Source of the DNA: Streptomyces sp. ASQP_92
GTDB lineage: Bacteria > Actinomycetota > Actinomycetes > Streptomycetales > Streptomycetaceae
Direction: 5' to 3'
DNA length: 64,000 nt
NCBI RefSeq assembly: GCF_025399895.1
Contig: NZ_JAODUA010000004.1
Location: 248,001-312,000, forward strand
This document shows, in pieces, positions 17,864-32,910 of the stretch. How positions within the stretch are numbered: position 1 is the stretch's first letter; each line of letters begins with the position of its first letter. The position numbers were made by a program, and so were the translations under genes. The notes beneath the pieces were generated by a model. That model had not been told where the DNA came from. It searched no databases and saw nothing but the letters and a program-made list of their open reading frames with translations.

Positions 17864-18565
17864 ATGGCCGACCAGCAGGAACGCTCCCGAGGAGGACGCC
17901 GTCGGGCCTCACACTCGATGGAGGCCGTCCTCTCCGAAGCGGTGGCGCTGCTCGACGAGGCCGGGGCACCGGCCTTGACGTTCCGGGCGCTCGCTCAGCG
18001 TCTCGGGGGCGGTGTCGCCAGCATCTACTGGTACGTGGCGAGCAAGGAGGAACTGCTCGACCGCGCCACCGACCACGTCATGGCCGCGGCACTGGCCGAC
18101 ATCGAGGCACTGCCGCGCACCGACGACCCGATCGACGACCTTCGCGCGATGGCCCTGACCCTGTTCGACGCGATCGTCCAACGACCGTGGCTGGGCGCCT
18201 ACTTCATGCGCAACACCGATGTCCAGGGCAACACCCTGCGCGTGTACGAGAGGCTCGGCGAGCAGACCCTTCGGCTGAAGCTCAGTGCACGCCAGCGGTT
18301 CCACGCGGTGTCCGCAGTGGTGGGGTGCGTCGTCGGCTCCGCCGTCGACCTGGGGCAGGAAGCCCCCCAGGAGATCCTCGACGGCACCGTGAACCGCGAC
18401 GAGTTCCTCGGCCGTTATGCCAAGGCGTGGCGGCAACTGGATCCCGAGGACTTCCCGTTCGTGCACGAGATCATCGACGAGTTCGACGGACACGACGACA
18501 TCGACCAGTTCCGTGCCGCGCTGGATCTGACGCTGACGGGCCTGCGCCTGCAAGCCGGAGCCTGA
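17864..18565 (+). CDS. TetR-family regulator of the divergent MFS pump
   Basis: A 233-residue repressor. The helix-turn-helix is at about residues 30-65 (LTFRALAQRLGGGVASIYWY, then VASKEELLD). The C-terminal ligand domain resembles the TetR_C group of tetracycline-type repressors. The start ATG 17864 follows GAGGGAGAAG. Divergent position and the triple operator make autoregulation and control of the MFS gene very likely. The ligand is unknown. Confidence 0.92.
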   Translation: MADQQERSRGGRRRASHSMEAVLSEAVALLDEAGAPALTFRALAQRLGGGVASIYWYVASKEELLDRATDHVMAAALADIEALPRTDDPIDDLRAMALTLFDAIVQRPWLGAYFMRNTDVQGNTLRVYERLGEQTLRLKLSARQRFHAVSAVVGCVVGSAVDLGQEAPQEILDGTVNRDEFLGRYAKAWRQLDPEDFPFVHEIIDEFDGHDDIDQFRAALDLTLTGLRLQAGA

Positions 18566-18850
18566 GCCGAGCCGCACAGGCCGCGAGTCCCCGGAAGCCG
18601 CGCACAACGCAACCCCGCCGACAGCGGTGCTCCAAGCGGGACGACCGGCGAGGGCGCGCCCGTTCAGACCTCAATGCGCAGGCCGGGTGGTCCCGTTCGG
18701 GACAACCTCCTGTCCGCACAAGGACGTTGACCCGGGGGGTCGTCAACACGCCTGTGGCAGAACGGAGACATCACGGAAGGCCGGCTGTAACTCGGTGCGA
18801 GATACAAATATCTCCGACGCAACGCACCGCGCTACTTCTGGGGGAACACC

Positions 18851-19522
18851 GTGAAGCACACCCGCATCGCCGCTCTCGCCACCATCGGCATGGCCGCCGC
18901 CCTCTCGCTCACCGCGTGCGGTGGCGACGACTCGGCGCAGGGTTCGTCCCCCAAGGCCTCCTCGAACCCGTCCTCCTCGTCCTCGAACGGCGCCTCGAAG
19001 CCTGGGGACGGCTCAAGTGCCGGGAGCCCGGAAACCGGCAACACCGGCTCGGGCTCCGGCAAGGACGCCAAGACCCCCGCAGGTGCCACGAACGGCCAGG
19101 GGAAGGGCGACGGCAAGACGCCGTTCTGCAAGTCGGCGGACCTGGCCATCGACGCGAGGAACGCCGCGACCGACAAGGACTCCGGCAGGATCGACATCAC
19201 CATGATCAACCGGGGTTCCACCACCTGCTCGGCCACCGGCTTCGCGGGCGTCGACATCAAGGACGCCGACCACACCTCGAACCCCATCGAACGCGGCCCC
19301 GCCCAGCCGCGCATCACCGTCCTCAAGCCCGGCGACGCCGCCGTCTTCGATCTCGCCTACACCATCGACCGGACCGGCAAGAGCCTCGCCCACCCCACCA
19401 ACATCCTGGTGACGCCCCCCAACGAAACCCACACGGTCACCCTCAAGTGGCCCACGGGCGCCGGTCAGATCAAGGGCGCCTACACCGACGTACAGGTCTA
19501 TCCCACCCACACCACCAACTGA
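18851..19522 (+). CDS. DUF4232-type lipoprotein
   Basis: A 223-residue lipoprotein. The signal ends in LSLTACGG (lipobox LTAC). A long Ser/Gly/Pro/Lys-rich disordered linker follows to about residue 90. The folded DUF4232 domain then begins FCKSADLAIDARNA and contains TMINRGSTTCSATGF and LKPGDAAVFDLAYT, with a conserved Cys pair. The domain is common in actinomycete surface lipoproteins of unknown role. The start is GTG 18851, with a GGGGGAA site just upstream. A strong terminator follows at 19563-19598. Confidence 0.9.
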   Translation: MKHTRIAALATIGMAAALSLTACGGDDSAQGSSPKASSNPSSSSSNGASKPGDGSSAGSPETGNTGSGSGKDAKTPAGATNGQGKGDGKTPFCKSADLAIDARNAATDKDSGRIDITMINRGSTTCSATGFAGVDIKDADHTSNPIERGPAQPRITVLKPGDAAVFDLAYTIDRTGKSLAHPTNILVTPPNETHTVTLKWPTGAGQIKGAYTDVQVYPTHTTN

Positions 19523-19562
19523 GAACAGCGCACGCGGTAGTGGCGCTGGCCGGGGGATGCGG

Positions 19563-19598
19563 AAAACGCTCGGTCGGGAGGTCCCGGCCGAGCGTTTT
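19563..19598. terminator. Bidirectional intrinsic terminator
   Basis: An 11-bp stem (AAAACGCTCGG at 19563-19573 pairing with CCGAGCGTTTT at 19588-19598) has extra inner pairing. It has A/T runs on both sides, so it works in both directions between the convergent lipoprotein and transglycosylase genes. Confidence 0.9.
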
Positions 19599-19642
19599 CG
19601 TGTGTCTGGTGTCCGCCCGCGTCTGGAGACGCTGGGTGCGGC

Positions 19643-20047
19643 TCAGTACCAGTGGTGGTTCTGCCAGAAGTTCCAGGCGCCGACGGGGCTGCCGTAGCGG
19701 GAGTTCATGTAGTCCAGGCCCCACTTGATCTGCGTGGCGGGATTGGTCTTCCAGTCCGCACCGGCAGAGGCCATCTTCGACGCCGGAAGCGCCTGCACCA
19801 GACCATAAGCACCCGAGGAGGAGTTCGTCGCGGTGTGGTCCCAGCCACTCTCCTGCGAAACGATCTTGCTGAACGCCTCGAACTGCGCCGGGTCCTTGAT
19901 CATCTGCTGGGCGATCGCCTTCGCGTTCACCGGAGCCGCCTGAGCGGGAACCGTCGCGAACAGAGAACCGGCGACACCCACGGCGACGACGGAACCCGCG
20001 AGAGTCTTCTTCGAAGCGGCGATACGGCGGATGACAGCGTTGGACAC
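19643..20047 (-). CDS. Secreted transglycosylase-like (SLT) protein
   Basis: A 134-residue secreted protein. A signal peptide (about residues 1-38, ending VPAQAAPVNA) precedes a compact lysozyme-like domain: KIVSQESGWDHTATN with the likely catalytic Glu, SSGAYGLVQALPASKMASAG, and the C-terminal WGLDYMNSRYGSPVGAW. This is the small SLT type common in Streptomyces, acting on peptidoglycan during growth or spore germination. I chose GTG 20047 (AAGG upstream) over the longer frame from 20071. The unusual G-rich leader upstream may influence expression. Confidence 0.88.
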   Translation of the reverse strand: MSNAVIRRIAASKKTLAGSVVAVGVAGSLFATVPAQAAPVNAKAIAQQMIKDPAQFEAFSKIVSQESGWDHTATNSSSGAYGLVQALPASKMASAGADWKTNPATQIKWGLDYMNSRYGSPVGAWNFWQNHHWY

Positions 20048-20544
20048 AGAGAAGCCTTCCCAAGGGAACAAGGACAGTCACCACACCCCCACAGACATGC
20101 GTGAACCACACACACCACACAAGGGGGACTCGTCAGCGGCGGGTGAAACACCCCGTGCCGCCCGGCGACTCATCCAGTTCTACGCACCCACCAGCCCCCT
20201 GGCAACGCCCCCCACCTACTACCCCACCCCCCGCCAAAGGACCTCCGCCCCACCAGCACAACAACCCATCACCCCAGGCCAGACCCCACACCCACCCTAC
20301 CACACCACCAACCCCCACCCACTAACACAGACCGTATGTGACCTCCGACCTGTGGGCCGCCTCACCCCAAAAACGCCCGAATGTCACAGATTGCTACCAT
20401 TCATACCCTTCAAGAGGCGTGGCCCCCGCCACACACCACCCCCGAATCAAAGGAATCCCCACCACCCCAGCACCCCATCGAGAGGCCCCCAGCGCTCGCC
20501 CACACGCCCAGGGGCCCGGTGCCGCCCGGTCGGCGGGAGGCGGG
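20048..20544 (-). promoter_or_regulatory. Long leader/promoter region of the transglycosylase gene, G-rich on the minus strand
   Basis: There is no gene in this 497-bp gap. From 20185 to 20325 the plus strand is nearly all C, A and T, with at least a dozen runs of three or more C. A leftward transcript would therefore carry many GGG runs able to form G-quadruplexes. A stem-loop (GCGGC at 20136-20140 pairing with 20157-20161) lies closer to the gene. I looked for a c-di-AMP (ydaO) riboswitch, known before some Streptomyces cell-wall hydrolase genes, but could not recognise its core. Confidence 0.5.
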
Positions 20545-21915
20545 TCAGCTGTGTGCGAGGCAGCGCTTCAGCTCGTCGAGTTCGTAGAAGTAGCTGTGCT
20601 TGGCGACGGGCTCGCAGGACCACCTGAAGGCCGTCTCCTTCTCGTTGTAGAGCATGCGCACCAGGTAGGAGGCCGGCCGGTCCTTGGAGGGCTTGTTCGC
20701 GAACAGGTCCCACTGGATGTTCGCCGCCATCGGCGAGACCTCCGCGCCGCGCCACTGGCTGTTCCCGTAGGTGTACGGCCGGCCGGGCTCCGCGGGCGCG
20801 GTGCCGGCGGGAAGCCCCATCAGGGCGGCGAGTGGCTCGATCTCCTCGGCGTGGGTGAAGCGCAGGACCGCGCCGTTGGCACGAACGCCCTTCGCCTTGG
20901 CTTCCGCCTGGGCCAGGAGGTCGTCGAGGAGGACGCCCGCCATCTTGTAGGTGATCGTGCGTCCGCTGAAGGCGGGCCCCTTCCGGTAGAACTCCTCGGC
21001 GTCGTCGAGGTACGCGAACCACCGCGCGTCGCGGCGATCCAGGAAGGGGGTGAGGTCGACGGTCGGCGCCTCCACGCTCAGGTCGGGCGCCGCACTGTAG
21101 AGCTGGTACAGCGCACGGGCGAAGGAGACCTGCTCCTCCGTGGGCAGTGCCGTGACGAAGTCCGCCCGGAAGAGGCGCACGACGACCCGGTGGGCCGCTT
21201 CGGCGGTACGGGGGTCGCCGTCGATCCGGGTGAGAACCTCGGCAAGCTGGGGATCGCTCTTCACATACGCCTGGTAGTCGGCGTTCTGCGGCTGTTTGTG
21301 GAAGTACAGCAGGTCCTTGTCGGTGACCGGAGACCCGATCAGGTCCGCCAGTGCGGGATCGCCGGCGACCAGGCCGGCCGTGAACGCGTCGGCGCTCGCC
21401 ACCGCGCGCGGCACCCCCGATGTCTCCACCACCACGGGCTCGTGCCGGGCGGCGATGCGCGCGAACAGGGACGGCAGCCGGCGCTCCATGCGCAGCGCGG
21501 TCTGCCGCTGCTCCTGGACACCGCGGGCGGAAAGACCTCCGTAGCCGAGCGTGGAGGCCGCGGCCAGCAGTGCCTGGACCTGCGGGCCAAGGCGCGCGCC
21601 GAGCCCGGTGAGCGCACCCCGGTCCTGTCCCTTGCGCAGCAGGGCCAGTACGGCGTCACCGTCGGCGCTGTCCGTCATGGCGCGGGAGCCGTGGCGGGCC
21701 ACGTTCTCGGTGAAGACGGGCACGAAACCCTTCGGCGCGCGCTGGTAGCCGTCCGGACTTCCCTGCGGCATGTACGGCGCCTTGGTTCCGTACAGGTCGC
21801 GTTCGGTGTGTGAACCGCCCTGCCGCTGCGACGCGGACGCGGTGCCCGAGGTGAACAGCAGGCTCGCGGTCAGGGAGACGGCCACGGCGGCGGACAACGG
21901 TGCGGTGCGCTTCAC
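20545..21915 (-). CDS. Secreted histidine-type phosphatase, MINPP-like
   Basis: A 456-residue secreted enzyme of histidine-phosphatase clade 2. A Sec signal (AAVAVSLTASLLFTSGTASA) is followed by the catalytic ENVARHGSRAM (RHG motif) near residue 75. Far downstream is RFTHAEEIEPL, the HAE proton-donor motif of multiple inositol-polyphosphate phosphatases rather than the HD of phytases. It probably releases phosphate from inositol phosphates or other phosphoesters outside the cell. I chose GTG 21915 because GGAGGG lies just before it; the frame could start at GTG 21942. Confidence 0.88.
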   Translation of the reverse strand: MKRTAPLSAAVAVSLTASLLFTSGTASASQRQGGSHTERDLYGTKAPYMPQGSPDGYQRAPKGFVPVFTENVARHGSRAMTDSADGDAVLALLRKGQDRGALTGLGARLGPQVQALLAAASTLGYGGLSARGVQEQRQTALRMERRLPSLFARIAARHEPVVVETSGVPRAVASADAFTAGLVAGDPALADLIGSPVTDKDLLYFHKQPQNADYQAYVKSDPQLAEVLTRIDGDPRTAEAAHRVVVRLFRADFVTALPTEEQVSFARALYQLYSAAPDLSVEAPTVDLTPFLDRRDARWFAYLDDAEEFYRKGPAFSGRTITYKMAGVLLDDLLAQAEAKAKGVRANGAVLRFTHAEEIEPLAALMGLPAGTAPAEPGRPYTYGNSQWRGAEVSPMAANIQWDLFANKPSKDRPASYLVRMLYNEKETAFRWSCEPVAKHSYFYELDELKRCLAHS

Positions 21916-22233
21916 AAAGGCCCTCCGGATCGGTCGGGCCACCGTTCGGGGGCCGCGGTCCGACGCACGCTGGCACGCGTACGAAGACCCTGGGCGGCGT
22001 CACACCTCAACCCGGGTGAAGAGAAGCTGAACGACCGTGGTCTTCGGACTTCCTCAGCGGCTGCCACAGCTTGCTCGCGCCCCTGACCGGCCACGCTCTT
22101 CGACCCCTGGCCCCAAGTCCCCTTTCCCTGGCCGGATTCGGCACCTGTCGTACGCACGCGGTATTGAAGTCCGCGCGCCGGGGCGGGATCCTGGGCGGCC
22201 TTACGTTCCCCAAACATCGCGAGGTGCGCCACG
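21916..22233. other. Divergent intergenic region
   Basis: A 318-bp gap between the phosphatase and an alpha/beta-hydrolase gene. It must hold both promoters. I see no coding sequence, clear operator or strong hairpin. Confidence 0.4.
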
Positions 22234-23010
22234 GTGAACGACCGCTCCACGGTGAGCTACGGGCCCGAACCCGATCAGGTCGTCGACCTCGTCGTCCCGG
22301 CCCGGGCGGCCGGACCCGTGCCCCTGGTGGTGCTGCTGCACGGCGGCTTCTGGCGCGCCCAGTACGACCGTCAGTACCTCGCGAAGGCGATCGACTCGCT
22401 CACGGCGGACGGGATCGCCGTCGCGAACGTGGAGTACCGGCGGACCGGGGCGGGCGGCGGCTGGCCCACGACGTTCACCGATGTCGCCGAGGCCCTCGAC
22501 GTACTGCCCGCCCTCGTCGAACGCGCGTATCCGGGCCGCGTCGATCCCGACACAGTGGTGTACGTCGGGCATTCGGCGGGTGGACAGCTGGGGCTGTGGG
22601 CGGCGCTGCGGCACCGTCTCGCCCCGGGAGCGCCCGGATGGCGTGCGGATCCTGCCAAGGTGGCCGGAGTCGTGGCACTGGCCGCCGTGGCGGACATGGC
22701 CGAATCACATCGGTTGAATCTGGGCGATGGTGCGGTGGCGCATGTCCTCGGGGGCGGCCCGGACGACGTCCCCGAACGGTACGCGGCCGTCGACCCGGCC
22801 CGCCTCGGCGAGTTGGGGATTCCAGTGGTCCTCGTCCACGGTGAGCTGGACGAGATGGTGCCGGTGTCCGTTTCCCGCAGCTACCGGGCCGCGGCCGGGG
22901 GCACCCTCGTCGAGGTGCCGGGCGCGAGCCATGTGGACGTCGTCAGGCCCGGTTCCGCGGCCTGGGCCGCCGTTCGGGACGCGGTGCGTCAGATCCTGGA
23001 CAAGGCGTGA
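22234..23010 (+). CDS. Alpha/beta hydrolase, kynurenine-formamidase/BD-FAE-like
   Basis: A 258-residue cytoplasmic hydrolase. It shows the HGGFWRAQYDR block typical of arylformamidase-like esterases, the nucleophile GHSAGGQLGLW, an acidic residue in LVHGELDEMVPV and the His in GASHVDVVRPG. The GTG start has GAGG at 22221-22224. It ends 11 bp from the convergent DAHP synthase gene. It could be an edge gene of the aromatic cluster or simply a neighbour. Its natural substrate cannot be told from sequence. Confidence 0.88.
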   Translation: MNDRSTVSYGPEPDQVVDLVVPARAAGPVPLVVLLHGGFWRAQYDRQYLAKAIDSLTADGIAVANVEYRRTGAGGGWPTTFTDVAEALDVLPALVERAYPGRVDPDTVVYVGHSAGGQLGLWAALRHRLAPGAPGWRADPAKVAGVVALAAVADMAESHRLNLGDGAVAHVLGGGPDDVPERYAAVDPARLGELGIPVVLVHGELDEMVPVSVSRSYRAAAGGTLVEVPGASHVDVVRPGSAAWAAVRDAVRQILDKA

Positions 23011-23021
23011 GGCGTACGTGC

Positions 23022-25159
<2,138 letters not shown>

Positions 25160-26530
25160 ATGAGAAGGGATATCGGCCCGCTCATCATGGCAACCGAGAC
25201 ACACGCACGCCCGAACGGCGTCACCGGCGATTCTTCGATAAGGCTCGCCGACAACCTCAGTACGCTCAGCAGATCGGATGTGGAACGACTGCGGGACGAC
25301 AATGTTCGGGCCATGGTCGCGGCGTCGCTCAACAGCCCCTCGGTGCAGCGGCGTTGGTCGGCGCTCGACCAGGTGACCCACCCTTCCGAGCTGGCCCGGT
25401 TACCGATTCTGACGCCGCAGGACCTCGCCGGGGGCTGTCCGCCGGGGTCGGACGAATTCCTCATCGACGGCGGGGACGCGGGCCTGGTGATCCGCTCCAG
25501 CGGAACCTCGGGGCTCGACAAAGTCCTTTACCACTCTTGGGAGTTCACCCGCCAGGTGAATCGGCTCGGCGCCCGGGGCCTGCACGACGCCGCGGCCGCG
25601 CTGCCCCGCCGGGTCGCGAACTGCATGCACCCGGCGGAACTGGGCGGCGCCTTCACCTTCGTGCAGGACGTGCTCCAACTGGTCCCCGCCCTCGCCTTCC
25701 CACTCGGCAGCAAGCCCTCCGTGGCACACCTGGCCGAGCTGGTGAGCGAGCACGGAATCGACACGGTCGTCTCCTCCCCGTCGCACGGCGCCGAACTCGT
25801 GACGACCGAGGCCGCGCGCACGGTTCCGCACCTGCGGCGCCTGCTCTACCTGGGAGAGCCGGTCGGGCAGGTGCGGCGGGACGCGATCGCCGCCGCGGCC
25901 CCGGAGCTCGCGGTCCGTTCCTTCGCGTACTCGACGACCGAGACCGGTCCGATCGGATACCAGTGCGCGCATGTCGCCGCGACGGAACACCATGTGCACG
26001 AGGACGCGGTGGTGGTGGAGATCGTCGACGAGAGCACGGGTGAGCCCGTGCCCGCGGGCCGTCCCGGGGCGGTGCTCGTCACCCCGCTCACCACCACCGG
26101 GATGGCCCTGTTCCGCTACTGGATCGGGGACCGCGGCCGACTGGACCCGCCGGGGTGCGCGTGCGGCAGCCCGACACAGCGGCTGACGCTGCTCGGCCGG
26201 ACCGGCCAGACGCTCATCGTGGACACCTGGAAGGTGTCGTCCGACCAACTCATGGAGCGATTGGCCGTTTTGGGTGTCGAGGACCCGGCGGACTGCCAAT
26301 TTCAAGTGCTGTGGGAATTTCCCCATTACAGAGTGCGGTTGTTGCTCTCGCCCCGTACACCGGCGGGAATCACCACGGCCGCCGTCGCCGAGTCACTGCA
26401 CGCAGCCCATCACATCCACCAGGTCATCGCCGGTCCGCGGTGTGTCGAATTCACGGTGGAACGGACGGGCCTGGACAAGTTCGCGCAGACCGAACGGAAC
26501 AAAGTGCCGGTTCTCTACCAGAGGATGTGA
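25160..26530 (+). CDS. PaaK-like adenylate-forming ligase
   Basis: A 456-residue enzyme of the phenylacetate-CoA-ligase branch of the ANL superfamily. It has the ATP loop IRSSGTSGLDK, the adenine block SFAYSTTETGPIGYQ, the ribose-binding YWIGDRGRLD and the hinge LGRTGQTLIVDTWKVS. The final Lys region is LDKFAQTERNKVP. It should activate an aryl-acetate or similar carboxylate as AMP or CoA ester. In this cluster that could be a p-aminophenyl acid passed to the alpha-oxoamine synthase. The start is undecided between ATG 25160 and ATG 25187; neither has a good ribosome site. It is the first gene of the operon. Confidence 0.85.
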   Translation: MRRDIGPLIMATETHARPNGVTGDSSIRLADNLSTLSRSDVERLRDDNVRAMVAASLNSPSVQRRWSALDQVTHPSELARLPILTPQDLAGGCPPGSDEFLIDGGDAGLVIRSSGTSGLDKVLYHSWEFTRQVNRLGARGLHDAAAALPRRVANCMHPAELGGAFTFVQDVLQLVPALAFPLGSKPSVAHLAELVSEHGIDTVVSSPSHGAELVTTEAARTVPHLRRLLYLGEPVGQVRRDAIAAAAPELAVRSFAYSTTETGPIGYQCAHVAATEHHVHEDAVVVEIVDESTGEPVPAGRPGAVLVTPLTTTGMALFRYWIGDRGRLDPPGCACGSPTQRLTLLGRTGQTLIVDTWKVSSDQLMERLAVLGVEDPADCQFQVLWEFPHYRVRLLLSPRTPAGITTAAVAESLHAAHHIHQVIAGPRCVEFTVERTGLDKFAQTERNKVPVLYQRM

Positions 26531-26531
26531 C

Positions 26532-31244
<4,713 letters not shown>

Positions 31245-31325
31245 CCAACCGTCACATCCACAGCCCGCCGCGCTCGTTCCTGCTCCCGCACCTTGCTTTC
31301 CCATCCATGAGGAGACAGCACTACC

Positions 31326-32786
31326 GTGACGATCACTCAGGAAGACAAGCAGTCGTACGACGTCATCGTTGTCGGCAACGGGGCGCTCGGCCTCTCGCTG
31401 GCACTCACGCTGGCCCGCCGGAAGATACGGGTCGCCCTGCTCGGGAAGCCGCACCGCCCGTGGGCCGCGTCCACCGCGGCCGGCGCGATGAACGGCTGCT
31501 TCGGTGAGGTCACCACCACCCTGGTGGCCAGTGAACACGGCCGGTACAAGCTGGAGATGGACATCCAGTCCCGCAAGATGTGGCCCGAGTGGTCGCAGCA
31601 GCTCGCCGAGGAGACCGGCCAGACCAACGTCCAGACCGCCGACGGCACGATCGTCCACCTCAACACGGTGGGCCACCCGGGCATCGACGAGGGCAACTAC
31701 GAGGCGATCCGCACCGAGCTGGACCGCTACGACGAGCCCTATGAGGACATCGACCCGGCCGACATCGAGTGGATGGAGGCCCATGCGAGCCAGCGTTCGC
31801 TCAAGGCGTTCTTCATCCCGGGCGAGCACGCGGTGGACTCGCACCGCCTGCTCGACCAGCTCCAGGCGGCCTATCTGAGCACCGGCGGGGTGCTCATCGC
31901 CGAGCACGCCGTCCGGCTCGAATACGGCAACGGCAAGATCGACGGGGTGGTCCTGGAGTCCGGGGACACCCTCCGCGCGAAGGATGTCGTGCTCGCGGCG
32001 GGCGTCCGGTCCCAGGACCTCCTCGACACGGTGCCCGACATCGCGCGCCGGATACCCCGCCTGGTCAGCGGATACGGCGTGTCGGCGATGATCCAGACCG
32101 ACGACAACACGGTGCCCCGCAGCGTCATCCGCACCCCCAACCGGGCGTTCGCCTGCGGTCTGCACATCGTGCCGCGCGGCGACGGCCAGGTGTATGTCGG
32201 CGCGACCAACATCATCTCGCCGGAGCCGATGGACACCCCGGTCCTGCGGGACGTCCAGTTCCTCCTCGACTGCGCGCACCGCCAGGTCCGTACCGGACTG
32301 TGGAACGGGGGGCTGGCCAAGTTGCAGGTCGGCAACCGGCCGGTCTCCCTGGACGCCTTCCCGCTGCTCGGCGAGACGGAGGGCCTGGCCGGCCTCTGGA
32401 TGATGACCGGCACCTACCGGGACGGTCTGCACCTGTCCCCGCTGCTCGCCAAGGAGATGGCCGCCCGGATCCTCGGCGAGAAGCCGGAGCTGGACATCGA
32501 CCGTTTCCGGCCGGTGCGGGCGCCGATCCAGCCGATGAGCCGCGAGGAGTCGGTGAATCAGGCCGTGACCCACATGCTGGCCACCGGTTGGGAGTACAAC
32601 TGGCAGGTCACGGTCGACTGGCCGGTCATCGTGGAGTACAACATGCGCCCGTCGTACGAGAAGTGGGCGGAGGACTTCGACCCGCAGTTCACGCCGCCGC
32701 CCGAGCTGCTCGCCGCGTCCAGGATCCACCCGAGTCTGGTCAAGATGCTCCAGGACTACTACGAGGCCAGTCGCGCCGAGGCCTGA
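31326..32786 (+). CDS. FAD-dependent amine/glycine oxidase-like oxidoreductase
   Basis: A 486-residue flavoprotein of the DadA/ThiO group. The Rossmann motif VVGNGALGLSLALTLARRKI is at the N terminus, ASTAAGAMNG takes the place of the flavin-contacting SxxSxG loop, and a C-terminal GTYRDGLHLSPLLAKEMA closes the FAD site. Such enzymes oxidise C-N bonds of amino acids or amines to imines. Here it could act on the amino-ketone or p-aminophenyl amino acid made upstream. About 85 residues after the usual DadA end are extra. The start is GTG 31326, with GAGGAG somewhat far upstream. A strong terminator follows. Confidence 0.88.
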   Translation: MTITQEDKQSYDVIVVGNGALGLSLALTLARRKIRVALLGKPHRPWAASTAAGAMNGCFGEVTTTLVASEHGRYKLEMDIQSRKMWPEWSQQLAEETGQTNVQTADGTIVHLNTVGHPGIDEGNYEAIRTELDRYDEPYEDIDPADIEWMEAHASQRSLKAFFIPGEHAVDSHRLLDQLQAAYLSTGGVLIAEHAVRLEYGNGKIDGVVLESGDTLRAKDVVLAAGVRSQDLLDTVPDIARRIPRLVSGYGVSAMIQTDDNTVPRSVIRTPNRAFACGLHIVPRGDGQVYVGATNIISPEPMDTPVLRDVQFLLDCAHRQVRTGLWNGGLAKLQVGNRPVSLDAFPLLGETEGLAGLWMMTGTYRDGLHLSPLLAKEMAARILGEKPELDIDRFRPVRAPIQPMSREESVNQAVTHMLATGWEYNWQVTVDWPVIVEYNMRPSYEKWAEDFDPQFTPPPELLAASRIHPSLVKMLQDYYEASRAEA

Positions 32787-32797
32787 TCCACCACGGT

Positions 32798-32825
32798 CCG
32801 CGGGGCGGTCGAGGCCGCCCCGCGG
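32798..32825 (+). terminator. Intrinsic terminator after the FAD oxidase gene
   Basis: A perfect 11-bp stem (CCGCGGGGCGG at 32798-32808 pairing with 32815-32825) has a 6-base loop. A short T-run (GTTTTC) follows about ten bases later. It probably ends the operon that starts at 25160, or limits readthrough into the amidohydrolase gene. Confidence 0.75.
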
Positions 32826-32910
32826 GCTGTCGCGTTTTCCCGCACGCCCGCTCCTTTCCGCCGGCTCCTACCGTTCCTCCCCGTTGACGACATGGAAGAT
32901 CGAGGTCTTA

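Noticed and set aside
20048..20400. c-di-AMP (ydaO-type) riboswitch before the transglycosylase gene
   Set aside because: The location is suggestive, but I could not find the conserved core or pairing pattern, so only the G-rich leader and a stem-loop are reported.
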